Source: Acidovorax sp. (GTDB lineage: Bacteria > Pseudomonadota > Gammaproteobacteria > Burkholderiales > Burkholderiaceae_C). Taken from it: a stretch of DNA of 41,818 nucleotides. This document shows positions 7,113 through 13,468 of this stretch, piece after piece. Both the position numbers and the translations under genes were made by a program. The first letter of the stretch is position 1. Every line of letters begins with the position of its first letter. The DNA lies in contig JAUXZO010000193.1 in NCBI GenBank assembly GCA_030692685.1, positions 1 to 41,818 on the forward strand, read 5' to 3'. Below the pieces are notes generated by a model, which searched no databases, was not told the origin of the DNA, and was given only the letters and a program-made list of their open reading frames with translations.

Positions 7113-8489
7113 TCAAGATTGCGGCACACGCTGCAGCAACCCGGCCATGCTGCGGGGCCAGCCCACCGCGCCAAACCATGCGCCACCTGCAACGGCCCAG
7201 GCGTTGACTACGCCGTACAGCACCAGCGCCACGGCTTGTGCAGCAAACACGGCTGCCAGGCCGCCGCCCCAGCGCAGTGCCAACCAGCCCCCTGTCACGG
7301 CCACGACCAACCGGACGATGTTGCCGATCACGGGCCAGAGCAAGCGCCCTGCCCCTTGCGAGGCAAAGTACAACACCAGGCCCAGGCCAAAAAATCCGTA
7401 CAGCGGCCCGACGATGCGCAGGTATTGCGCGCCCGCCTCCACCATGGCCGGGTCGCTGGTAAATAGCGACAGCCATGCGTGCGGGAACGCCGCCGCCCAC
7501 AAGCCGATGGTTTCGGCCATCACAAACGCAATGGCTGCACCGATCCAGGTGGCGCGCAAAGCACGTTCACGCTGGCCTGCGCCAATGCAGGTGCCCACCA
7601 TGGCCACCAAGGGCGCGCCCAGGCCAAACACCAGCGGCACCAGCAGATATTCCAGCCGCGACGCGGTGCCATAGCCGGCGATGGCCGCCGTGCCAAACCC
7701 GCCCACCAGCGCAGTGGTCACGCCAATCGCCACGTTGGTGGCCACGGTCGATACGGTGGCCACCAACCCGACCCTCAAAATGTCTTTGAAAAGCTCCCAG
7801 CGAAACCGGATGCGGGCAAACGACGGCTGCAGCAGGCTGCGCGGCGACCACAGATACGCCGCCAGCACCAGGCTGCCCACCAGGTAATACGCCATCAGCG
7901 CAATGGCCCCGCCCGCAATGCCCATGCCGGGCACCGGCCCCCAGCCAAAAATGAGCAGCGGCGACAACGGCACCAGTACCACGGCGCCCAGCACCGTGAC
8001 ATACGCAGGCACGGCCATGTTGCCCGTGCCGCGAATCACCGCCGACAACGTGTTGAACAGCCACACCAAGACCGCGCCCGCAAACACCCAGTTCGAATAC
8101 ACCAGCGCGGCATCCAGCGCGCCGCCGGTGCCGCCCATGCGGGTGTAAAGCCAGCGCCCTCCTCCCACCACTCCCACGGTAAAGATCAGCGAGAACACCG
8201 CCGCAATGGCCAGCGCGTGCAACACGAGCGCATCGGCATCCTCGCGCCGCCGCGCGCCCAAGGCACGGGCGATGGCCGACGCAATGCCGCCGCCCATGGC
8301 GCCCGCAGACGTCATCTGCATCAACATGACCACCGGGAACACCAGCGCCATGCCCGCCAGCGCATCGGTGCCCAGCTTGCCGACAAAGTAGGTTTCGATC
8401 AGCCCGACACCCGCCTGCGCCAGCATCACCAGCACATTGGGCGCAGCCAATCGCAGCAGCGTGGGCGCAATGGGCGCCTCCAGCAGCAT
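7113..8489 (-). CDS. MATE family multidrug/cation exporter
   Basis: A 458-residue integral membrane protein with about 12 hydrophobic helices, the usual MATE size. The first helices carry the family pattern LLRLAAPNVLVMLAQAGVGL and TYFVGKLGTDALAGMAL, and the pattern recurs in the second half, consistent with the internal duplication of MATE proteins. It should export organic cations or metabolites across the inner membrane in exchange for Na+ or H+. The ATG at 8489 is used here, but MATE-like residues (NPRTR) continue upstream in frame to a CTG at 8522 overlapping the maoC stop, so the true start may be 11 codons earlier and coupled. It is likely the last gene of a marR-maoC-MATE run. Confidence 0.9.
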   Translation of the reverse strand: MLLEAPIAPTLLRLAAPNVLVMLAQAGVGLIETYFVGKLGTDALAGMALVFPVVMLMQMTSAGAMGGGIASAIARALGARRREDADALVLHALAIAAVFSLIFTVGVVGGGRWLYTRMGGTGGALDAALVYSNWVFAGAVLVWLFNTLSAVIRGTGNMAVPAYVTVLGAVVLVPLSPLLIFGWGPVPGMGIAGGAIALMAYYLVGSLVLAAYLWSPRSLLQPSFARIRFRWELFKDILRVGLVATVSTVATNVAIGVTTALVGGFGTAAIAGYGTASRLEYLLVPLVFGLGAPLVAMVGTCIGAGQRERALRATWIGAAIAFVMAETIGLWAAAFPHAWLSLFTSDPAMVEAGAQYLRIVGPLYGFFGLGLVLYFASQGAGRLLWPVIGNIVRLVVAVTGGWLALRWGGGLAAVFAAQAVALVLYGVVNAWAVAGGAWFGAVGWPRSMAGLLQRVPQS

Positions 8490-8518
8490 GCGGGTGCGCG
8501 GGTTCAGGGCTTCGGTGG

Positions 8519-9046
8519 TCAGGCGGTCACCACCGCGCTAGCGCCAGGCTTGCGCGGCACCACGATGCGCACGGTAAACACTTGCAGCACATCGCCGTGC
8601 TGGTTGCGGGTTTCGCTGCGCACGGTGACCATGCCGCGGTCGGGCTTGAATTGGGAGGGCGCAATCTGCACCACCTCGCTCACCACATGCAGCACATCGG
8701 TCGGCCGGGTGGGCCTTGGCCAGCTCAACTCGCCCCCTGCCCCGACGATGCCGCCCGCAATCGGCAGGCCGCTGGTCACCTGCAGGCGCATGGTGATGGC
8801 CGCTGTGTGCCAGCCGCTGGCGGCCAAGCCGCCGAACAGCGTGGCGCGGGCAGCGGTGTCGTCCAGGTGAAAAGGCTGCGGGTCAAACTGCGTTGCAAAG
8901 GCCTTGATCTGGGCCTCGTCCATGGCGTGTTCGCCACTTCTGAACTGGTCGCCAACGGCGAGGTCGTCCAGGTACCTTGGCTGCAACACAGCCGCTACGG
9001 AGTCGTCAGAGTGGTTCGGGCGGTTGGATGCGGGGGTGTCCGTCAT
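8519..9046 (-). CDS. MaoC family dehydratase (hot-dog fold)
   Basis: 175 residues. The hydratase 2 catalytic pattern is visible as AFATQFDPQPFHLDDTAA (about residues 49-66), with the Asp and His of the R-specific enoyl-CoA hydratase motif. SGWHTAAITMRLQV is the usual following helix. The acyl substrate is unknown. About 30 bp separates it from the MATE start downstream, and a MarR regulator lies upstream on the same strand. The N-terminal ~20 residues (TPASNRPNHSDDS) are low complexity, and a later start is possible. Confidence 0.88.
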   Translation of the reverse strand: MTDTPASNRPNHSDDSVAAVLQPRYLDDLAVGDQFRSGEHAMDEAQIKAFATQFDPQPFHLDDTAARATLFGGLAASGWHTAAITMRLQVTSGLPIAGGIVGAGGELSWPRPTRPTDVLHVVSEVVQIAPSQFKPDRGMVTVRSETRNQHGDVLQVFTVRIVVPRKPGASAVVTA

Positions 9047-9165
9047 GGCGTGGGCGTTTTCTTTGAAGGATTTCTGTGAGTGATGGCGGCGCTCAAGCCG
9101 CAGCCGGGCGCACCAGCCACAGGGCCAGCGGTGCAGCGGCCTTGGCTGCGACTTTGGACGTGTTG

Positions 9166-9666
9166 CTATTCGTCATGGCCAGCCTCCTGCGCGGGCAACG
9201 CCGCCAGTAAATCGAGCGAGTCGTCCACCAGCGCGTGCAGCGCCATCACACGCTCCAACCCCAAGGTTTCGTTCAGCGCCAGTTGCGCCGCCTTCCAGTG
9301 GCGCTTGGCTTCGGCGCGCTTGTCGCGACCCGTGTCGGTGATGTGAGCCAGGCGACTGCGCGCATCGGCGCCCGCCTCCAGCGTCACCCAGCCCGCATCC
9401 ACCAGCGGGCGCAGATTGCGAGTCAGCGTAGAGGCGTCCATTTTCATGGCCACTGCCAAGTCGCCCGGTCGAATCGGTCCCAGCGTGAGCACGTGCGAAA
9501 GCAGTGAATACTGCGTGGTCTTGAGCCCACACTTCGCCATCTCGGCGTCGTAATGGTGGGCCACGCGGCGCATGAGCTGACGCAGTTTGAAGTTGGTGCA
9601 GCCCTGCGGCAGCGCTATGGCGACGGGAGGTTGGGCAGCGTCCAGGGTGGTGCGTTCGGCTTGCAT
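9166..9666 (-). CDS. MarR family transcriptional regulator
   Basis: 166 residues from the ATG at 9666. The winged-helix part shows TQYSLLSHVLTLGPIRPGDL, then AVAMKMDASTLTRNLRPLVD as recognition helix, and the wing DARSRLAHITDTGRDK, all typical of MarR. The longer in-frame extension to 9855 would run antisense into the divergent thioesterase gene and is not MarR-like, so it was rejected. The gene is divergent from the PaaI-like thioesterase, with a short AT-rich, palindrome-bearing interval, so it probably controls both directions. Ligands of such MarR proteins are often aromatic acids or CoA thioesters, which would fit the thioesterase and hydratase neighbours (inference). Confidence 0.9.
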   Translation of the reverse strand: MQAERTTLDAAQPPVAIALPQGCTNFKLRQLMRRVAHHYDAEMAKCGLKTTQYSLLSHVLTLGPIRPGDLAVAMKMDASTLTRNLRPLVDAGWVTLEAGADARSRLAHITDTGRDKRAEAKRHWKAAQLALNETLGLERVMALHALVDDSLDLLAALPAQEAGHDE

Positions 9667-9673
9667 GAATTTA

Positions 9674-9701
9674 ATTGTATCTGCAATAATTGCATATGCA
9701 A
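9674..9701. promoter_or_regulatory. Probable MarR operator, two palindromic half-site pairs
   Basis: The interval between marR and the thioesterase has ATTGTATCTGCAAT (9674-9687) followed by TTGCATATGCAA (9690-9701), a perfect 12-bp palindrome. Both are similar ATTGnAT-TGCAAT sites of the size MarR dimers bind. The first lies 7 bp upstream of the marR start codon. Confidence 0.6.
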
Positions 9702-9739
9702 CATTCAAAATCCGACCCCAGCCGTAATGAGGAAGCCAC

Positions 9740-10291
9740 ATGACCCAACACAACCACCTGGAAGACTGGCTTGCCCAAGAGCGCGAAATACTGGCGCGTC
9801 TCTCTGCTGGCCCCGGCCCGGGCGTGGCCAGCAGAGAGCAGATTGCCCACCTCAACGGCCTTCAGCAGATGCAAGCCATGCTGCGCGGCGAACTGCCCTA
9901 TGCCGCCATTGCCAAAACGCTGGATTTCTTGATCATTGACGCGGGCGAAGGCACCGCCGTCTTTCAGGGCACGCCCCGCCTGGAACACCTGAACCCCATG
10001 GGCACCGTGCATGGCGGCTGGTTTGCCACCCTGCTCGACTCCGCCCTGGGCTGCGCCGTGCACACACGCATGGAACCCGGGCGCGGCTACACCACCGCCG
10101 AGCTGGGCATCAACCTGGTCAAGGCCATCACGCCCAAGGTGCAGCGTGTGCGCGCCGAAGGCCGCGTGATCCATTCTGGCCGCCAGCTGGCCACCGCCGA
10201 AGCGCGCCTGGTGGGGCCGGACGGCACGCTGTACGCCCACGCCACCACCACCTGCTTGGTTTTTGACTTGGCTGCACAATCTAAAGGATGA
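9740..10291 (+). CDS. PaaI-type hot-dog acyl-CoA thioesterase
   Basis: 183 residues. The C-terminal ~130 residues form a hot-dog thioesterase domain with the hallmark [20 protein letters not shown] (His-Gly-Gly plus Asp on the following helix) at about residues 87-106. [10 protein letters not shown] ends the domain. It probably hydrolyses an aromatic or short acyl-CoA in the cytoplasm. The stop overlaps the glyoxalase I start (ATGA), so the two are co-translated. It is divergent from marR, with operator-like palindromes between. Confidence 0.88.
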   Translation: MTQHNHLEDWLAQEREILARLSAGPGPGVASREQIAHLNGLQQMQAMLRGELPYAAIAKTLDFLIIDAGEGTAVFQGTPRLEHLNPMGTVHGGWFATLLDSALGCAVHTRMEPGRGYTTAELGINLVKAITPKVQRVRAEGRVIHSGRQLATAEARLVGPDGTLYAHATTTCLVFDLAAQSKG

Positions 10292-10701
10292 AATTCCTCC
10301 ACACGATGCTGCGCGTTGGCAACCTTCAACGCTCGATTGACTTCTACACCCAGGTGCTGGGCATGCAACTGCTGCGGCAGTCCGAGAACCCCGAGTACAA
10401 ATATTCGCTGGCGTTTTTGGGCTTCGACGGCGGCAACCCCGGCCAGGCCGAGATCGAGCTGACCTACAACTGGGGCACCGAAAGCTACGACATGGGCACG
10501 GCCTATGGCCATATTGCACTGGGTGTGCCGGATGCGTATGCGGCGTGCGAAAAGATCAAGGCCTCGGGCGGCAACGTGACGCGCGAAGCGGGCCCCGTCA
10601 AAGGCGGCAGCACCGTGATCGCGTTTGTGACCGACCCGGACGGCTACAAAATTGAGCTGATTCAGCGCGCCGAGGGCACGGGCGGCGCTGGTCTGCGTTG
10701 A
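10288..10701 (+). CDS. gloA: Lactoylglutathione lyase (glyoxalase I)
   Basis: 137 residues, close to E. coli GloA in length and sequence. All four metal ligands are visible: His5 (MKFLHTM), Glu57 (AEIELTYN), His75 (YGHIALG) and Glu123 (GYKIELIQR). [20 protein letters not shown] is the typical first beta-alpha-beta block. It converts the hemithioacetal of methylglyoxal and glutathione to S-lactoylglutathione. The E. coli-like short form normally prefers Ni2+ (family knowledge). Its start overlaps the thioesterase stop by 4 bp. An interspersed repeat and a strong terminator follow. Confidence 0.96.
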   Translation: MKFLHTMLRVGNLQRSIDFYTQVLGMQLLRQSENPEYKYSLAFLGFDGGNPGQAEIELTYNWGTESYDMGTAYGHIALGVPDAYAACEKIKASGGNVTREAGPVKGGSTVIAFVTDPDGYKIELIQRAEGTGGAGLR

Positions 10702-10711
10702 CCCGCACCAA

Positions 10712-10775
10712 GCAATTACTATTAAATACATAGCTATTAGCGCTTGATGCATAAGCGCCAGAGGCCAATTTGACC
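10712..10775 (+). repeat. Comamonadaceae interspersed repeat copy
   Basis: ATTAAATACATAGCTATTAG, then CGCTTGATGCATAAGCGCCAGAGGCCAATTTGA. It is intergenic, between gloA and its terminator. Confidence 0.87.
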
Positions 10776-10808
10776 AATAAAAAACCCGGCATTGCCGGGT
10801 TTTTTATT
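10776..10808. terminator. Bidirectional rho-independent terminator
   Basis: A near-perfect hairpin: AATAAAAAA + CCCGGCA, TGCCGGG + TTTTTTATT. It lies between gloA (plus) and the OmpA-like gene (minus), and the A and T runs serve both strands. Confidence 0.92.
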
Positions 10809-10849
10809 GAGCAACCTGCTGAAGGTCACTGCGCCTCACTGGACGGGTA

Positions 10850-11377
10850 CTACGCGCCCAGGGCCACTTCCACGCGGCGCGCTTCGGTGTTGCTGCCGCT
10901 GGCGGTGGTGACCTCGGGCTTCTTCAGCTCGATCTTGTCTTCGGCCACGCCCAGGGCCTTGAGCGCATCGCGCACGGCAAAGGCACGTTGTTTGGCCAGT
11001 TCTTCGTTCATGGCGGCATCGCCGGTGGCGTCATGAAAGCCCGACACGACCGCTTTCTTGCCTTCGGCCACACCCTTGACCACATCGGCCAGGGCTTCGT
11101 TGGCGCCCGCGGCCACGTCGGCTTTGGCGGTGGCAAAGTAGAACTTCACCACGCCGTTTTCAACCCGCACGCTGGCGGCGTCGGTAGCAGCAGCCGGGTC
11201 AGCCACCACTGGGGCTGGCGCGCTGCTTGCAACAGCGGTGGTTGCAGGGGCCGCGCCCTTGCCGCCCATCTGCTTGACCACTACCGTGCCCACCACCACA
11301 GAGATCACCAGCGCAATCAGCGCGAACAGAAAACCGAGGGCAAAACGTTGTTGGCTATCGTCGTCAGAGCTGGACAT
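10850..11377 (-). CDS. OmpA-like domain membrane-anchored protein
   Basis: 175 residues from the ATG at 11377. A charged head (SSSDDDSQQR) is followed by one hydrophobic helix (about residues 12-34, ALGFLFALIALVISVVVGTV), an Ala/Pro-rich linker, and a C-terminal OmpA/MotB-like domain (about 70-175). In that domain, VENGVVKFYFATAKADVAAG and NEELAKQRAFAVRDALKALG match the peptidoglycan-binding fold. It is probably an inner-membrane-anchored protein facing the periplasm that binds peptidoglycan. The longer frame up to 11578 has a non-conserved head and overlaps the divergent chaC gene. Confidence 0.83.
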   Translation of the reverse strand: MSSSDDDSQQRFALGFLFALIALVISVVVGTVVVKQMGGKGAAPATTAVASSAPAPVVADPAAATDAASVRVENGVVKFYFATAKADVAAGANEALADVVKGVAEGKKAVVSGFHDATGDAAMNEELAKQRAFAVRDALKALGVAEDKIELKKPEVTTASGSNTEARRVEVALGA

Positions 11378-11503
11378 ATGGAAGACCCTTTTGTGGTGGT
11401 GATGGTGAGAAAGAAAGAAACAATGAACTGTCGCCGCCTTGAAACCTGCAAGTACAGAGGCCCCAGAGCGCCGAAGCAAAGCTTTCGATTGTAGAGTGAC
11501 CGC

Positions 11504-12097
11504 ATGACGAATCTCCCCGCGCCGCTGCGAGACCCCGCCCCGATGCTGGAGCGCGCCCTCAACGAATGGGGCGGCCATGAAGACCTGTGGGTGTTTGGCT
11601 ATGGTTCATTGATCTGGCGGCCCGATTTTGATTACGCCGAGCGCCGCGCCGCCAAGGTGCATGGCTGGCACCGGGCGCTCAAGATGTGGAGCCGCATCAA
11701 CCGTGGCACGCCCGAATGCCCGGGGCTGGTGTTTGGCATGTTGTCGGGCGGCAGCTGCCGGGGCATGGTGTTTCGGGTGGACAAGGCCCATGCCCGGCAG
11801 GTCATGATCAACCTGTGGCAGCGCGAAATGATCACCGCCGTGTACGACCCACGCTGGCTGGTTTGCCAGACGCCCCACGGCTCCGTGCAAGCGCTGGCCT
11901 TCACCCTTTCGCGCAAAAGCCCCAACCACACCGGTGAGCTGCCAGACCACGAATACTGCCGTATTTTTGAGCAGGCCAGCGGGCGTTATGGCACCACCCG
12001 CGACTACGCGCAGGCCACATACGAAGAACTGCGCAAGCACGGCATCCAAGATCAAGCGCTGGCCCGTTTGATTGCGCTGGTAAAAAAAGAGGTGTAG
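11504..12097 (+). CDS. chaC: Glutathione-specific gamma-glutamylcyclotransferase
   Basis: 197 residues. The ChaC signature VFGYGSLIWRPDF is at about residues 30-42, and the following blocks HGWHRALKMWSRINRGTPE and PGLVFGMLSGGSCRGMVF are typical. The catalytic Glu is expected in INLWQREM at about residue 108. The enzyme cleaves glutathione to 5-oxoproline and Cys-Gly in the cytoplasm. It is divergent from the OmpA-like gene. Glutathione use is a weak shared theme with gloA nearby. Confidence 0.93.
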   Translation: MTNLPAPLRDPAPMLERALNEWGGHEDLWVFGYGSLIWRPDFDYAERRAAKVHGWHRALKMWSRINRGTPECPGLVFGMLSGGSCRGMVFRVDKAHARQVMINLWQREMITAVYDPRWLVCQTPHGSVQALAFTLSRKSPNHTGELPDHEYCRIFEQASGRYGTTRDYAQATYEELRKHGIQDQALARLIALVKKEV

Positions 12098-12196
12098 TCG
12101 GCGCCCTGCGCAGATACGATGGCGTGCCACCGCTTGCGGCTGCCCGCAAAGTTCTACGGTGTTCCTCTGTCGTCTATGTTTTAAGGAGAGTGGGTC

Positions 12197-12727
12197 ATGA
12201 AGGCTCGTTTCACCCTGTCGATTCTCGCGTCTGTTGCTGCACTGGCCCTGGCTGGCTGTGCGTCCTCTCACATCAGCGCCCGTGCCAGCGCCAAGCTGGA
12301 GCCCACACGCGGCAACACCACCAGCGGCAACGTGACTTTTGTTCAGTCTGGCGATGGCGTGCGGGTGTCCGGCGAAATCCGCGGCCTCAAACCTGACGCC
12401 GAGCACGGCTTTCACGTCCATGAAAAAGGCGACTGCTCCAGCGGCGACGGCATGAGCACCGGCGGGCACTTCAACCCCACCGCCAAGCCCCATGGCAACC
12501 ATGGCGCCGGGGAGCACCACACGGGTGACCTGCCCAGCCTCAAGGCCGACAAATACGGCGTGGCCGCCTTCAGCTTTGTGTCGACCACCATCAGCGTGGG
12601 TGCGCCCACCATCGACATCACCGGCAAGGGCCTGATCGTTCATCGCGACCCCGACGACTACAAGACGCAACCCACAGGCAACGCCGGCCCGCGCCTGGCC
12701 TGCGCTGTGATCACGGCGGTGAAGTAG
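12197..12727 (+). CDS. sodC: Cu/Zn superoxide dismutase, lipoprotein form
   Basis: 176 residues. A signal peptide ends in the lipobox ALAG-C (Cys20 or 21), so the protein is probably lipidated and periplasmic. Copper and zinc ligands are visible in HGFHVHEKGDCSS, GGHFNP, PHGNHGAGEHHTGDLPSL, and a final LIVHRDPDDYKTQP. GNAGPRLACAVI supplies the conserved Gly-x-Arg and the disulphide Cys. It dismutates superoxide in the envelope. The ATG at 12197 is preceded by AAGGAG at 12183-12188, a good ribosome-binding site. It is a stand-alone gene. Confidence 0.96.
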   Translation: MKARFTLSILASVAALALAGCASSHISARASAKLEPTRGNTTSGNVTFVQSGDGVRVSGEIRGLKPDAEHGFHVHEKGDCSSGDGMSTGGHFNPTAKPHGNHGAGEHHTGDLPSLKADKYGVAAFSFVSTTISVGAPTIDITGKGLIVHRDPDDYKTQPTGNAGPRLACAVITAVK

Positions 12728-12780
12728 TCACCTGCAGGGCAGGTTTCACACGACTTCATTGTTGAGTCGGCTTCAATCGA

Positions 12781-12858
12781 CTTGAAACCGTTCACCCTGG
12801 GCTTGTCGAAGCGCCGCACGAGGCTTCGACAAGCTAAGCCCGAACGATTGTTTCAAGT
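12781..12858. repeat. REP-like inverted repeat (GTTCACCCTG...CAGCCCGAAC type)
   Basis: The arms TTGAAACCGTTCACCCTGGG plus CTTGTCGAAGC, and GCTTCGACAAGCTAAGCCCG plus AACGATTGTTTCAAG, form a long imperfect hairpin between the convergent sodC and MobA-like genes. Hairpins with CTTCGACA(A/G)GCTCAGCCCGAAC cores are widespread REP-like elements in proteobacteria. It may stop transcription from both sides. Confidence 0.75.
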
Positions 12859-12895
12859 TCAGCAATGGGCTAAAACGTCAACTGGATCGTTTCAG

Positions 12896-13468
12896 CTACC
12901 GCCGCGCCGCCAGCAACCGCTCGGCGCAGTCCAGGTCCTTCACTGTGTCCACGTCGGTCACCGTGCCCGCATCGTCTACGGCCACCAAACGCACCCTGCC
13001 CTGCTGCGCCTGCTGGCGCACCACGCTGGCAGCCCCCTGCTCTCCTGCCAGGGCCAACAGCCCAGGCAGGCATTCCGCAGAAAAGCCCACAGGGTGACCC
13101 CGCTCCCCCAGGTGCACCGGCACCGCCACGGCGCACTCTGCCAAGGCCGCGGCGATGGTGCGCAGGGTCTCGGGCAGTACCAGCGGCAAGTCACCAGGCA
13201 ACACCAGCCAACCCGGCGCCTCAGCCATTGCGCGCACCGCCGCTGCAATCGAATCGCCCATGCCTGGGTGCCCAATATCCTCCACATGCCAGGGCAAACC
13301 ACTGGCGCGCACGGCGGCCAGGGTGTGCTCCAGCACCGTGGTGCCGCCCAGCGGCGCGCGCAGCTTGTGCACCGCGCCGCCGGACGCCGCAAACCGCTCG
13401 CCCCGGCCCGAGGCCAGCACCAGCACCACGGGCTGGGCGAGCGGAGGAGCGCTGGGCTCTGCTGCCAT
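12896..13468 (-). CDS. MobA-like NTP transferase for molybdenum cofactor (MocA/MobA family)
   Basis: 190 residues from the ATG at 13468. The nucleotide-binding loop VLVLASGRGERF is at about residues 17-28, followed by the conserved Lys region (HKLRAPLGG), LVLPGDLPLVLPETL with the metal-binding Asp at about residue 97, and ERGHPVGFSAECLPGL. This is the layout of MocA/MobA cytidylyl- or guanylyltransferases that mature molybdopterin. Its start overlaps the stop of the molybdenum hydroxylase large subunit (TGATG). It probably makes the cytosine dinucleotide cofactor used by that enzyme (inference from the family and operon). The longer frame to 13780 is read-through of the neighbour's antisense and was rejected. 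Confidence 0.88.
   Translation of the reverse strand: MAAEPSAPPLAQPVVLVLASGRGERFAASGGAVHKLRAPLGGTTVLEHTLAAVRASGLPWHVEDIGHPGMGDSIAAAVRAMAEAPGWLVLPGDLPLVLPETLRTIAAALAECAVAVPVHLGERGHPVGFSAECLPGLLALAGEQGAASVVRQQAQQGRVRLVAVDDAGTVTDVDTVKDLDCAERLLAARR

Noticed and set aside
7479..8870. A 463-codon plus-strand open frame
   Set aside because: It is antisense to the MATE and MaoC genes, with a low-complexity Arg/His/Gln composition and no recognisable motif.
11606..12670. A 354-codon minus-strand open frame across chaC and sodC
   Set aside because: It covers two well-supported genes on the other strand and has no domain.
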